Part shown: positions 16,555 through 25,932 of the stretch, piece by piece
Numbering within the stretch: the first letter of the stretch is position 1
Layout of the letters: every line of letters starts with the position of its first letter
DNA from: Azophilus sp965220425
Lineage (GTDB): Bacteria; Pseudomonadota; Gammaproteobacteria; Pseudomonadales; Azotimanducaceae
Reading direction: 5' to 3'
NCBI GenBank assembly: GCA_965220425.1
Contig: OZ244830.1
Span: forward strand, 3,534,001 to 3,598,000
Length of the DNA stretch: 64,000 bases
Translations under genes and position numbers: made by a program
The notes under the pieces: generated by a model
What the model saw: the letters and a program-made list of their open reading frames with translations, nothing else
What the model was told of the DNA's origin: nothing
Database searches by the model: none

Positions 16555-17517
16555 TCACCCGTCGGGAGCGCCTGGATTCGGCTGAAGTTCGGTCTTGAGA
16601 ACCTGCAGGTTTCTGTCGCGCCACTCGTCAATGTCCTCCATCGACACTCGGCCATAGGCTTCATCGCAGGCCCGAACGACTTCGTCTTGCAGATTTCGGT
16701 CGAGTGCCGGTGCACTCAGGCGAGAGTACGGCTGCGACAGAGTGTCGCCGAAACTCCGGAAAAACGCCCGCATCCCCCCGCGACCGCCTGCCGCGTGATA
16801 GGTAAGGAAAGGCCCCATGAAAGCCCAGCGCAATCCCGGCCCGCGGCAGACCGCTTTATCGATCTGATCCACGCTCGCCTCGCCTGCCGCGACCATGTGC
16901 AGGGCTTCACGAAAAAGCGCCTCCTGGAGCCTGTTGGCAACGAACCCGATGTTCTGTGAATGGCAGACAATCGCTTCTTTGCCCATGTCTCGGTAGAACG
17001 CGGCAAGCCAATCGATGACCTCTGCAGACGTATGACGACCTCCCGCAACTTCGACCAGGGGAATCAGGTATACGGGATTGAAGGGATGGCCAACCGCCAG
17101 TCGCGAAGGGGCAATGCAACGCGCCTGCAGATCGGTCATCGACAACCCGGAGGTCGACGAAGCGATCACGACGTCCGCGGGCGCCACGGCACATAAGCGG
17201 GCTAACAGCGACCGCTTGACAGCTATGTCTTCCGGGCCGCTTTCCTGCACAAAATCAGCGCCCGACGCCGCTTCTTCACAACTCCCGGCGAATGCGACAT
17301 TCTTCAGCAGCGCCGCTTGTCGCACCGGCTCAACCTGCAGCCTGGCCAGTGCGTTGCGAACCTGGTTTCGAAGCCTGTCGCGCCAGCCTCGGGCCGGATC
17401 CCAGGCTATGACCTCGAATCCTGCCAGCAAGTACTGGGTTACCCACCCCGAGCCGATCAATCCCGCTCCGATGATGGCGACTTTGCTCAAGGATTCGTGG
17501 TCACGCGGTGCAGGCAT
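16555..17517 (-). CDS. lcdH: L-carnitine 3-dehydrogenase-like 3-hydroxyacyl-CoA dehydrogenase family protein
   Basis: 320 codons, cytoplasmic. The Rossmann motif V-A-I-I-G-A-G-L-I-G-S-G-W lies at residues ~13-25, and the S-S-T-S-G, G-H-P-F-N-P-V-Y-L-I-P-L-V-E-V and N-R-L-Q-E-A segments are those of 3-hydroxyacyl-CoA dehydrogenases. The C-terminal G-P-G-L-R-W-A-F-M-G-P-F-L-T-Y-H-A-A-G-G segment and the 320-residue length match carnitine 3-dehydrogenase (EC 1.1.1.108), which oxidises L-carnitine to 3-dehydrocarnitine with NAD+. The BKACE-family gene two positions upstream encodes the expected next enzyme. The symbol rests on motif and context; other 3-hydroxy-acid dehydrogenases of the same fold remain possible. 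Confidence 0.75.
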   Translation of the reverse strand: MPAPRDHESLSKVAIIGAGLIGSGWVTQYLLAGFEVIAWDPARGWRDRLRNQVRNALARLQVEPVRQAALLKNVAFAGSCEEAASGADFVQESGPEDIAVKRSLLARLCAVAPADVVIASSTSGLSMTDLQARCIAPSRLAVGHPFNPVYLIPLVEVAGGRHTSAEVIDWLAAFYRDMGKEAIVCHSQNIGFVANRLQEALFREALHMVAAGEASVDQIDKAVCRGPGLRWAFMGPFLTYHAAGGRGGMRAFFRSFGDTLSQPYSRLSAPALDRNLQDEVVRACDEAYGRVSMEDIDEWRDRNLQVLKTELQPNPGAPDG

Positions 17518-17546
17518 CGGTATCGTACGTCACAACGCCCGTAACA

Positions 17547-19049
17547 TCAGGTGACGGACTCGATCACGAATTCGGTATCCGGGTCCAACGGGAAGATCGG
17601 GCGCCTTACGTACTGAAAATCCAGCTCGCTGTAATCGGAGGTGCAGGCGCCGGACCCCGCACAGGGCATGTACGCCGCTGCCATCGATTCAAACGCCGCA
17701 CGCCAGTGCACGCGGCTCTTGAGGGCAACAAACCGCTTGCCGCCGGGGTCGATGCCGAAGGGTCTGAAACAGGCAATGTCGTAGGGCTCCATCGGCATCG
17801 ACACCACGACAACGTCGACGGAATCGGAGCTGATCACCGCGCTCGGCCCCATCTCGATCAGGAGGCCTGAGCGCTCGTCGTCGCGTGCCAGCGCCCGCCC
17901 GTCCGACAGGCAGGTGACGACTCCCGCAAACGTGAATGGTTCCCCGCCGCCCGCCCCGTCGGGTTCAGGGAACTGAACGGCAACGCGCTGGTGCAGCCCG
18001 GCCCGTTGCGCCGCAGCGACGGCGTCCGGGTCGAACATCGCGAAAAAAACCACATCGGTGAGGCCTTGCCGGACGATCTCCCGCAACACCGTCGCGTGGC
18101 GCATGGACCCGCCGGATGCGGCATTGTCGTAGTGGTCGAGCAGGAACACCGGCTTGTCGAGATCCGCTTTCGCACCCAGATTTCCCGCTCGGGAAACCGA
18201 GGTTTTCAGGGGCTCGATTTCGAAGACGAAGTTGGATCGCTCGGCCCAGGCCTCGTGGAGCAGTTCGTCTCTTAACTCTGTCGCCAGGTTCTGATCCCCG
18301 TCGGTCACGACAACGGCGCTCAGGCCGGCAAAACGCGTGTCGGCGTGCGGAAATCCCGTGAACAGGCTCGCATCGAGTGCCCCCCATTCGGCAATCTGCC
18401 TGCACCTGCGCTGCAAGCCCCTGTTGGGTTCGTCGAAACTGCTCTGCGCCATCACGTGGGGCAACATTGGGATCGCGCCCCAGGCCAACGTCGGATTGCG
18501 CTTTCCCCGTATCGAATCGACCAGCATGCGGGCAGCGCGCAGACCGGTTTCCTTTTCATCCAAGTGCGGATAGGTCTGGTACCCGCAAAGGATGTCGATG
18601 CGCGAAACCATTTCCGGGGAGACATTGGCGTGCATGTCCAGAGAAACCGCGACCGGCGATGTCGCATCGATCTCCCTGATCCTTCTCAGCAGTTCACCTT
18701 CCCCGTCGTCATGGGTCTCGGTGACCATTGCGCCATGAAGATCGAGCAGGATTCCGTCGAACCCGCCCCGGCTCACCGCCTCGCAAATGCGTCCCGCCAA
18801 CTCCTCGTATGCCTCGTCCTGGACAGGCCCGCTGGGCCAGGCATCGGCGGCAACCGGTACTTCGACTCGCACACCGGCCACCGCGGCAATATCCAGACAG
18901 CCCCCGATGGCCGTACCGGTACCGGAGTAGAATCCGATAGCCTCTTCGCCCACGAGCAGGCTTCCGTCCGCATGGAAGCGTTCGATCGGCGTTGGCACCG
19001 GAGAAAACGTATTCGTCTCATGCTTCATTGTCGCCAGCAGGAGTTTCAT
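17547..19049 (-). CDS. M81 family metallopeptidase (MlrC-like)
   Basis: 500 codons, cytoplasmic by lack of a signal peptide. The start K-H-E-T-N-T-F-S-P and the later D-L-H-G-A-M-V, D-M-H-A-N-V-S and T-Y-P-H-L-D segments are the conserved metal-binding and active-site blocks of the M81 family, whose name-giving member MlrC linearises and breaks down microcystin fragments. In most bacteria the substrate is unknown. The ATG overlaps the TGA of the BKACE gene (ATGA), so translation is coupled. It stands between the two carnitine-type genes, which hints that the run handles an amide-linked or peptide-like precursor; that is inference. Confidence 0.85.
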   Translation of the reverse strand: MKLLLATMKHETNTFSPVPTPIERFHADGSLLVGEEAIGFYSGTGTAIGGCLDIAAVAGVRVEVPVAADAWPSGPVQDEAYEELAGRICEAVSRGGFDGILLDLHGAMVTETHDDGEGELLRRIREIDATSPVAVSLDMHANVSPEMVSRIDILCGYQTYPHLDEKETGLRAARMLVDSIRGKRNPTLAWGAIPMLPHVMAQSSFDEPNRGLQRRCRQIAEWGALDASLFTGFPHADTRFAGLSAVVVTDGDQNLATELRDELLHEAWAERSNFVFEIEPLKTSVSRAGNLGAKADLDKPVFLLDHYDNAASGGSMRHATVLREIVRQGLTDVVFFAMFDPDAVAAAQRAGLHQRVAVQFPEPDGAGGGEPFTFAGVVTCLSDGRALARDDERSGLLIEMGPSAVISSDSVDVVVVSMPMEPYDIACFRPFGIDPGGKRFVALKSRVHWRAAFESMAAAYMPCAGSGACTSDYSELDFQYVRRPIFPLDPDTEFVIESVT

Positions 19050-19951
19050 GTTGTTTTGCGGGCGTGCGGTGCTGCCGGCCGTTCGAGATTAAGAAGCTCA
19101 CGGGTTTCGCCGGCATCGAGTACCCGGCTCCCGAGCGTTTCGACGAGGCCCGCCGCTTTCTCTACCAGACCTGCATTGGTGGCCAGTACCCCGCGCTCCA
19201 GATAGAGGTTGTCCTCCAGGCCGACTCTTGCGTGGCCGCCCAGCAGTACGGCCTGCGCAACCATTGGAATCTGCATCGGCCCCACCCCGAATCCTGCCCA
19301 TATTGAGCCCGGCGGCAGTGAATCGCGCATGGCCTTCATCACGTCCGGCGTCGCAGGAGCACCATGCGCAACTCCAAGGCAAAGCTGAAACAACGGCGGG
19401 CTGTCAACCAGGTTTTCGCGAATCAGTGTTTTCGCTATCTCGATGTGGCCCAGTTCGAACACTTCGATTTCCGGATGCACCGAATGCTGCCGATACGCCC
19501 TGAGTTCTTCCCGCAGCATGTTCGGCGTTGTCGCGTACACCATCTCGCCGAAATTGAGCGAGCCGCAATCGAGGGTGCCGATATCGGAGCCGAGTTCCAG
19601 GCTGTGCCGCACTCGCTCGAGCGGCCCGACGAAATCGCACTTGGGCGAGAGACTGACCTCGTCCCCGAGGTTGAACCAAAGGTCGCCACCCATGCCGCCC
19701 GTCAGGTTGAGGATCAACTGCGCGTTGCGCTCCCGTATCCGTTCGACAACCTCTCTGTAAAGCGCCGTTTCGCGCGATGGTTGGCCGCTAATCGGGTCGC
19801 GGACATGAATGTGGACGATCGCGGCACCGGCATCCGCCGCTTCCAGCGCGTCTTTGGCGATCTCCTCGGGCGTGATCGGAACGTGGGGGCTCTTGTGGGT
19901 CGTGTCTCCGGAACCGGTCAGTGCGCAGGTTATGAATACCTCCGGGTTCAT
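19046..19951 (-). CDS. BKACE-family beta-keto acid cleavage enzyme
   Basis: 301 codons from the ATG at 19951, two bases after the sulfotransferase stop and with GAGGT upstream. The zinc ligands His48 and His50 (V-H-I-H-V-R-D) and Glu246 (V-G-L-E-D-N) fit the beta-keto acid cleavage enzyme family. These condense acetyl-CoA with a beta-keto acid and release acetoacetate plus a new acyl-CoA. With a carnitine-dehydrogenase-like enzyme two genes on, the likely substrate is 3-dehydrocarnitine, giving betainyl-CoA, but family members also use 3-keto-5-aminohexanoate and others. Residues such as N-L-T-G-G-M-G and the S-P-H-V-P-I-T-P-E-E-I start block support the family strongly. Confidence 0.85.
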   Translation of the reverse strand: MNPEVFITCALTGSGDTTHKSPHVPITPEEIAKDALEAADAGAAIVHIHVRDPISGQPSRETALYREVVERIRERNAQLILNLTGGMGGDLWFNLGDEVSLSPKCDFVGPLERVRHSLELGSDIGTLDCGSLNFGEMVYATTPNMLREELRAYRQHSVHPEIEVFELGHIEIAKTLIRENLVDSPPLFQLCLGVAHGAPATPDVMKAMRDSLPPGSIWAGFGVGPMQIPMVAQAVLLGGHARVGLEDNLYLERGVLATNAGLVEKAAGLVETLGSRVLDAGETRELLNLERPAAPHARKTT

Positions 19952-19953
19952 CG

Positions 19954-21555
19954 TCAGACCTCTATACCAGCGGACTGCAACAGGTCGAAGAGGGGACGAA
20001 GCTGCTTTTCGTAGTTGCGCCACTTGCCCACCGACGATCGGTATACGGGCTGTCTCACCTGGCTGGCACTTGCTGTCATGGATGGCGCCTCGTGTTCGTG
20101 AAACCGGGACAATTGTTCCTCCCATTCCAGCCCGCAGAACTCGACCAGGCGGCGGCTCTCCCGCTCCGTTTCGTTCACCAGCGTTTCGTAACCGACTTCG
20201 TGCATCCTGCCCGGAAACACGGATCTCCAATGCTGCATCAGTTTCCAATAGGCAATGAAGTACCTCCCCAGATCGTCGAGACTGTAGGAAAACGGGTAAG
20301 CGCGCTGAAACAGGGTCTTGAACACCGCATAGCAGGTATCCATGGGATCGCGCGTGACGTGGACGATCTTCGCTTGCGGCACCGCCAGGCAGATTAGCCC
20401 GATGTTCAGGTAGTTGAAGGGAAGCTTGTCGATGAAGTGCGGTGTGTCGCCCGTGATCCCGCGGGTGCTCTCGATATAGGACTCGCCGAGTTCCCTCATG
20501 TCGAGCATCAGCGAAGCGGGCACCATGGCGGCCTGTGCGACTTTTTTTTCCGCACTCTGCCTGTTGACCATCCGCGCCATGACCTGCGAGAAGTTCGGCA
20601 GTTCTCCGGCCGACTTGACCATCGAATGGCTGCCGATGATTCGCTCGACAAGAGTCGTACCGGTTCGGGGCATTCCGACGATGAAGATCGGCTCGGTCGA
20701 GCGGCACCCTTGCGAATCGACGCGGCGAATCCGCTCATCGTCGAACGTTGCGACGATCAGGTCGATCAACTCGAGATCCGTCTTCACGTCGTAGGTGAGG
20801 TGCTTTCTTCGCACGGCGGCGCCCCGCCTCAGATAACGGAACGACTTCTCGAAAAGCCCCAGATCCTCGCATTCCTTCGCCAGCGCATGGCACAACATCG
20901 CCTCGCCCATGTAGCTGCCCGTGCCCCGCGCGAGAACCGCCTCCATCTGCCCGACATGATTGCGTTCCCGGGTCTGTTTTCGCAGATCGGATCGGATCAG
21001 ATAGGTTTCGTATTCCGTGGAGTCCAACTCGAGCGCTTCGTCACACGCCTGTTCCGCCTCGCTGAGCAGTCCCATGAATCGATAGGTCGCCGCCAGGCTG
21101 AAGCGGTGCTTCGCGTTGGTGGGTTCCCGTTCAATGGCCCGCCTGTAGAATTCAGCCGCGCGCTCATGCTCTTCAAGGCGAACATAGAGGCTCGCAACCA
21201 TCGACAACTGCTCGGCAGAGCCATCGAGATCGGGTTCGGCGCGCGCGAGAATTTCGGCTGCCATGCGTTGTTCGTTCGCTGCGATGTGGCACAGGGCGAG
21301 GTGCAACCGGCGCCTGACATTGCCATTGTCCAGTTCGAGCGCTTGTTCGGCGAAGCCAATGGCTTTGGGAAAGTCCTTGGCGAGAACGGCGACCTCGCTG
21401 ATTACCTGCAGCACCCCACTGTGATCGCCATACTCCCGGGCCAACTCGTCTATACGTGCCAGGACCCGCGCCGCTTTTCCCTGTCTGACGAGCTCCGACA
21501 ACCGTCGCGCCATCCGGTCGGCGTTGGGCCGGGAGACCTTGCCTGACATATTCAT
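19954..21555 (-). CDS. TPR-repeat sulfotransferase
   Basis: 533 codons. Residues ~15-250 form at least five tetratricopeptide-like helical pairs. Residues ~285-530 are a PAPS-dependent sulfotransferase domain: the 5'-phosphosulfate loop P-I-F-I-V-G-M-P-R-T-G-T-T-L-V (289-303) and the 3'-phosphate site V-H-V-T-R-D-P-M-D-T-C are both intact. No signal peptide or membrane segment is seen, so it acts in the cytoplasm. It would transfer sulfate from PAPS to a hydroxyl or amine of an unknown acceptor. It lies just below the TonB receptor and is coupled to the BKACE gene. A sulfatase lies nine genes further down the same run, an odd combination within one catabolic-looking operon. Confidence 0.85.
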   Translation of the reverse strand: MNMSGKVSRPNADRMARRLSELVRQGKAARVLARIDELAREYGDHSGVLQVISEVAVLAKDFPKAIGFAEQALELDNGNVRRRLHLALCHIAANEQRMAAEILARAEPDLDGSAEQLSMVASLYVRLEEHERAAEFYRRAIEREPTNAKHRFSLAATYRFMGLLSEAEQACDEALELDSTEYETYLIRSDLRKQTRERNHVGQMEAVLARGTGSYMGEAMLCHALAKECEDLGLFEKSFRYLRRGAAVRRKHLTYDVKTDLELIDLIVATFDDERIRRVDSQGCRSTEPIFIVGMPRTGTTLVERIIGSHSMVKSAGELPNFSQVMARMVNRQSAEKKVAQAAMVPASLMLDMRELGESYIESTRGITGDTPHFIDKLPFNYLNIGLICLAVPQAKIVHVTRDPMDTCYAVFKTLFQRAYPFSYSLDDLGRYFIAYWKLMQHWRSVFPGRMHEVGYETLVNETERESRRLVEFCGLEWEEQLSRFHEHEAPSMTASASQVRQPVYRSSVGKWRNYEKQLRPLFDLLQSAGIEV

Positions 21556-21622
21556 CGATATCGGGCGAATGCCGGCGGGCCTGTAGAACGAATCGCGGAT
21601 TCGTCAATCGGCCCGACACGGC

Positions 21623-24004
21623 TCATCGCATAAAGTAGGTCGCACTGAGCCCGACAGTTCGCGGCCGCACAAGCACCAGCCGGTTGGTCTGGGGCGATAT
21701 CAGGCTCGCGGACACGGCGGCCTCCTTGTCCGTTACGTTCTTTGAGAATAGCCGAAACGTCCAGTTTTCCCGGTGATAGGCGACGTTCGCGTTCCAGATC
21801 GTATACGAGTCGAGCCGGTATTCCGCGCTGCTGCCAGGGAGCCCGTTTTCATAGTCAGACCGGTAAAACCCGTCGACGGTGAACCGCAGAGCGTTACCGG
21901 CGATCGGAACGCTATAGCTCACCGACACCGCCGCCATGTGTTTCGAATGGCCCGGCAGGCGGGTGCCGTCCGTAACCGTGGACGTGTAGATCTCTCCGTC
22001 GTCGACGAATTCCGCATCGGTGTAGGTATACCCCAGCATGTAACTCCATTGCTCTCCAGCGACGCCGCCAATCTCCAACTCCAGCCCCCGGGACCGTGCA
22101 TCGGCGTTCGAGTTCCCGACACCGTCCACGCCGCTGAAAGCACCGGCAATCCTGGCCTGGGCGTTCTCCCAATCCATACTGAACAGAGCGACGCTGTATT
22201 GGGCCGCGTTGTTCGCCAGGTTGCCCTTTATGCCGATTTCCAGATTGTCCACCTGGTCTGCGGTGAATGTGTTGACGTTCGGATAGGCGCCGCCGACGGT
22301 GTCGTCCACATAGCCCACCGTCGGCAGGGCATTGACGCCGCCGTTCCGGAACCCCTGCGACCAGGTGAAGTAAACGCTCGCATCGTCGCTGATCGCATAG
22401 GACGTGTTCACCTTGAAAACACTGTCGTCCACCGTGTCCTTGGATTGCTTGGACGATCCGCCCAGCGGTGGATCGCCGCAATAGAAGCCGGCCCCGAAGC
22501 TCTCCAGGATCGTGTAGCAGGTCGGCAGAATCGAAACATTGTCATTGTCGATAGTCTGTTCGAAAACGCGCGCACCGCCAGTAATCTGCCAGGCATCGGA
22601 TACGTTGAAGCTGACTTCTCCGAAGAGCGCCATCTCTTCGAATTTCGTCGTTCGGTCCTGACGGTACACCAGGTTCGGCGGGTTGGTGAGTGGAACAGGC
22701 GTTCCGAAATAGGCCTGCATTCCCGAGGCTTCGAACCAGCTTTCGAACCCTGGCATGGTCTGCATCGTGCTGAAATCCAGTTTCTGATCCAGGTAGAAAC
22801 CACCGACGATCCAGTCGATGCGGTTTTCGCCGCTCGATGCCAGCCGCACCTCCTGAACGAACGATTCGTCGCTGCCGACATAGTTGGAAACGGTCGAAAT
22901 GCGCGGATAGTAGAAATAGAAATACGAAAAATAGTCTTCGTATATTCCGGATGCATCCACACTCGTTTCGGTACTCAAGTCGTAATAGGAAGTGGCCGAC
23001 GTCAGTGTCGCAAACCCCAGGTCTGCGGTTACTTCCATCGATGCCAGGTCGAGGCTCGACTCGAGGGGATTGGTTCCGTGCAGCCGGAGTGTGCGGTCTT
23101 CGCCCAAACTCTCCGCCTGATAGTTGTCGGTCTCGATCTCCTGGTGGTGGTACGTCAGCAACGCTTCCACGCTCTCGTTGATATCCAACAACACCGCGGC
23201 ACGCACGTGGCTGACGTCGCCGTCGTTGGAATCTTCCTTCGACCCGGACCGGTCCGGGCCGCTGCCGAGGAAGTCGCCCGGATCCTCGAGCAGAAACGCC
23301 CCGTCCGCGCCCCGGTTTCCGAGCCCCACCGCATCGACGAAACCCGCCACCCGATCGTATCCCGCGGACAGCCGGAATGCGGCGCTATCGCCGATGGGAA
23401 CGTTCAGCATCGCATCGACATCGTAGTTCAGGTCGTCGGCATCCGCCGTGCTCGAACCAGCGGCCCGCACCCTGGCTTCGAACCCGCTCGTATCGGGCTT
23501 TCTGGGGATGATGCGCAGTGTCCCGCCGAGTGACCCCGAACCGTACAGCGTGCCCTGCGGCCCTCTCAGAACCTCGATTCGCTCGATATCGGTCAGCTTC
23601 AGGCTATAGTAGACCGGCGTCTCGCCCACATAGGTCGAAACCGTCGGACGGGCCAGGTTCGGTATCTCGCCGGCGCCGCTCTGTTGCTCGGCCGACAGGC
23701 CCCGCATGACCAGCGTGCTGTTGTTGCCCGCCTCCCGCAGGCCGACATCGTTGAAACTGAGCCCGGGTACGTGACGCACGAACTCCCCGAGCGCGGTGAT
23801 CTCGCGCTGCTCGAGGCTGTCTCCGGCATACGCCGAAATGTTGTACGGCACATCCTGGACGGTCGTTGCACGGCGGGTCGCCGTGACCACGATCTCCTCC
23901 AGTTCCTGAGCGGCTGCGGAATGAGAACCTGCCAGCGCCGCGGAGACCGCGGCGGCAATGGCGGTGGTTTGAAATCTGCGCTTTCCCGATGTATTCCTTT
24001 GCAT
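21623..24004 (-). CDS. TonB-dependent receptor heading the long operon-like run
   Basis: 793 codons from the ATG at 24004, chosen over an earlier in-frame start because GGAGGAAGGGG lies directly upstream and the product then begins with a clean signal peptide (cleavage near S-A-A-A-Q-E). After it come a TonB-box-like E-E-I-V-V-T-A-T-R-R, the plug domain (~residues 35-150, with R-I-E-V-L-R-G-P-Q-G-T-L-Y-G) and a beta-barrel ending in aromatic Phe with M-R after it (T-Y-F-M-R). It is an outer-membrane, energy-coupled importer of a sizeable ligand. The gene is probably the first of the 13-gene run. Its promoter region is interrupted by an insertion sequence 115 bases upstream. Confidence 0.88.
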   Translation of the reverse strand: MQRNTSGKRRFQTTAIAAAVSAALAGSHSAAAQELEEIVVTATRRATTVQDVPYNISAYAGDSLEQREITALGEFVRHVPGLSFNDVGLREAGNNSTLVMRGLSAEQQSGAGEIPNLARPTVSTYVGETPVYYSLKLTDIERIEVLRGPQGTLYGSGSLGGTLRIIPRKPDTSGFEARVRAAGSSTADADDLNYDVDAMLNVPIGDSAAFRLSAGYDRVAGFVDAVGLGNRGADGAFLLEDPGDFLGSGPDRSGSKEDSNDGDVSHVRAAVLLDINESVEALLTYHHQEIETDNYQAESLGEDRTLRLHGTNPLESSLDLASMEVTADLGFATLTSATSYYDLSTETSVDASGIYEDYFSYFYFYYPRISTVSNYVGSDESFVQEVRLASSGENRIDWIVGGFYLDQKLDFSTMQTMPGFESWFEASGMQAYFGTPVPLTNPPNLVYRQDRTTKFEEMALFGEVSFNVSDAWQITGGARVFEQTIDNDNVSILPTCYTILESFGAGFYCGDPPLGGSSKQSKDTVDDSVFKVNTSYAISDDASVYFTWSQGFRNGGVNALPTVGYVDDTVGGAYPNVNTFTADQVDNLEIGIKGNLANNAAQYSVALFSMDWENAQARIAGAFSGVDGVGNSNADARSRGLELEIGGVAGEQWSYMLGYTYTDAEFVDDGEIYTSTVTDGTRLPGHSKHMAAVSVSYSVPIAGNALRFTVDGFYRSDYENGLPGSSAEYRLDSYTIWNANVAYHRENWTFRLFSKNVTDKEAAVSASLISPQTNRLVLVRPRTVGLSATYFMR

Positions 24005-24109
24005 TTGCCCCTTCCTCCAGACGACCGGAACTGCACTCTCGCAACAGGCTGCGGCTCCCTCCGGCAACCCAAAGGTAGTGTATTGCAAAACTGGATGCAA
24101 TTGGCTTAA

Positions 24110-24119
24110 GTTGCTATAC
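24110..24119. repeat. Target site duplication, left copy
   Basis: GTTGCTATAC here is repeated exactly at 26052-26061, on the outer side of each end of the insertion sequence. A 10-bp direct repeat is within the range known for ISAs1-type elements. It marks the insertion point and shows the element moved in as a unit. Confidence 0.85.
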
Positions 24120-24124
24120 CACGG

Positions 24125-25932
24125 CTAATTTGTTCTCGCGCTGGAAGGCGCGAGTTTTGTGGGGTGGAGGGTGTTTTCCGTCATTCTCAGATAGTCGAAA
24201 ACGAGGCGGGGCTTACGGTTGAGCCTGCGCACGGCGGCGGCGACGCAGTGGGATTTGGAGCGTATGACGCCGATGGCGAAGCGTCGCAGGCGGGTGGTGT
24301 TCTCGGGGCCGTGTCCGGTTCGGATGCGGCAGCGGTCCTCGTCCCAGCAGCAGTCGAGGATGTGATGGGTGGCCTCGACGGTCCAGTGGCCGCGGTTTAG
24401 CGCGAGCAGGCGCTCGGCGCTGGCGGTGTTGGGGGAATGGCTGGTGATGCCGTAGGCGTATTCGACGGTTTGCTTGCCGGTGGTTTTGGCGGTGACGGTG
24501 CGTTCGACGAGGAAGGCTTGGCCGACCTGGGGGAAGGCGAGGTAATCGTTGAGTGTCGCGGTGGTCCAGATGGCGCGGCTTTCGATGCGCCCGTGGCGAA
24601 GCTGGGTTTGTTCCTGGAAGTCGGGTTTGCCGCGTTTTCGGAAGTGCACCTCGAGGTCGGCCAAAAGGTTGGGTCGATTGCCCTTGACGGCGAACAGGTA
24701 GTGCGCGCCGCGGCCGATGAGGAAGTCGGCGAGCTCGGTCTGGGTGAGCAGGGCATCGGCGGTGAAGGTTTTGCCGGCGAGGTCGAGTTCGAGGGCCTCG
24801 AGCATGGGGATGACGGTGCCGATCTCGTTGGTGCGCTTGGACTCCTCGCCGGCGCCGACGGGCAGGCGGCCTACTTTTTTTGGGTGTGGGTGGTCTGGGA
24901 GCGGTGGCCGACGGCGCTCAGGATGTGGGTTTGGCAGGGGCCGTCCTGATCCTCGTGGATGGCGTTGCACAAGGTCTTGCCGTCGATGGCCAGGACCTCG
25001 TCGTCGGCGCCGTGGGCATCGTTCCAGCGCTGCAGGGCGCGGTCGAGTTGGGCGGGGTCGACGCGCACGAGCACGTTGCGGATGATGGACTCGCTGGGCA
25101 CGGCGTAGAGCCCGTCGTAGCGTCGGCAGCGGAAGCGCTCGCGGGCGCGCTGGGTCAGGTCGTCGGCCCACTCGGCCATGGCCTTGTAGCCGCGCATGCC
25201 GCACAGGGTGGCGGCGGTGGCGATGGCGAGCACGGTGGGCAGGGGATGGCGCCGCCCCTGGCGGCGGCGGGGGTCGTCGATGTCGGCGAAGAACAGCGGC
25301 AGGGCGCGCATGGTGTCGGCGGGGAGCATGATTCTCGGTCCTCCGTGGCGGTCGATGGGGTCGAGCGCGGGCTGGGACAACCGCGCTCGGGCGTTCCGGC
25401 TCAGGGGGCGCGCGAAGACCAGCTTCGGGGTCGTGGGGGTGGCGCTGTAGCCGCCGTGGACGCGGCGGTAACCGCGCGTGTGCCCGAGGCACAACCAGTT
25501 CGATGCGCGGTAGATCGTGCCTCGGAAGCGCGACGGATCCACGAACGTCTCCAGCAGCAGCAGCGGATGGCCGAAGCGTTTCGGCCAGTCCGAGACCAGG
25601 CGCCGTTCGCACAGCGACAGCAGCCGCGAGGCCAGGTTGGGCCGATGCCAGCCGGGCAGGATCAGAAAGCGGCTGTTATCGGTGACCAGATGCAACCGGT
25701 CGTACTGCACCCGGAAGTCCCAGCCGATCCAGGCGTCCCGCGCCCGGCATTTCAACGCCGGCGCGGAAAAGCCGATCAGCGCCACCCACTCGCGCCGCCA
25801 GCGCGCCGCGTACCACAGCGTCTCGCCGATCTTGGGCAAGGCGCCCAGATAATGATGCGCTTGCATCAGGCGCTGATAACGCCCCTCGTCGGCAGCCGCG
25901 ACCGGCTCGACGACCACCTCGCGCAAGTCCAT
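24125..25932 (-). CDS. ISAs1-type transposase with N-terminal DUF4338 (DruA-like) domain, split by a -1 frameshift
   Basis: The first frame (25932 to the TAG at 24871-24873) holds 353 codons: residues ~1-190 match the DUF4338/DruA-like domain (A-H-H-Y-L-G, a W-I-G-W-D central block, F-V-D-P-S-R-F-x-G-T-x-Y-R-A-S-N-W), then the ISAs1 transposase N-terminus with the first catalytic Asp317 in A-I-D-G-K-T. The second frame, one base back, continues the homology without loss: K-K-V-G-R-L, F-T-A-D-A-L (second Asp), A-V-K-G-N-R, and R-G-H-W-T-V-E (catalytic Glu). Joined at the slippery run the product is about 602 residues with a complete DDE set. Programmed frameshifting is likely, but a single-base mutation or sequencing error in the A7 run cannot be excluded. 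Confidence 0.8.
24874..24880 (-). other. Slippery heptamer A AAA AAG in the transposase gene
   Basis: On the minus strand the first frame reads CAA AAA AAG TAG, so the heptamer A AAA AAG is in the correct phase and immediately precedes the stop. A -1 slip puts the ribosome in the second frame (AAA GTA GGC), exactly where transposase homology continues. The same heptamer drives frameshifting in Escherichia coli dnaX and several insertion sequences. No obvious stimulatory hairpin was worked out. Confidence 0.6.

Noticed and set aside
24871..25932. Druantia anti-phage system
   Set aside because: Only a DruA-like domain is present, inside a transposase bounded by terminal repeats and a target duplication; no DruB-E or helicase genes are nearby.
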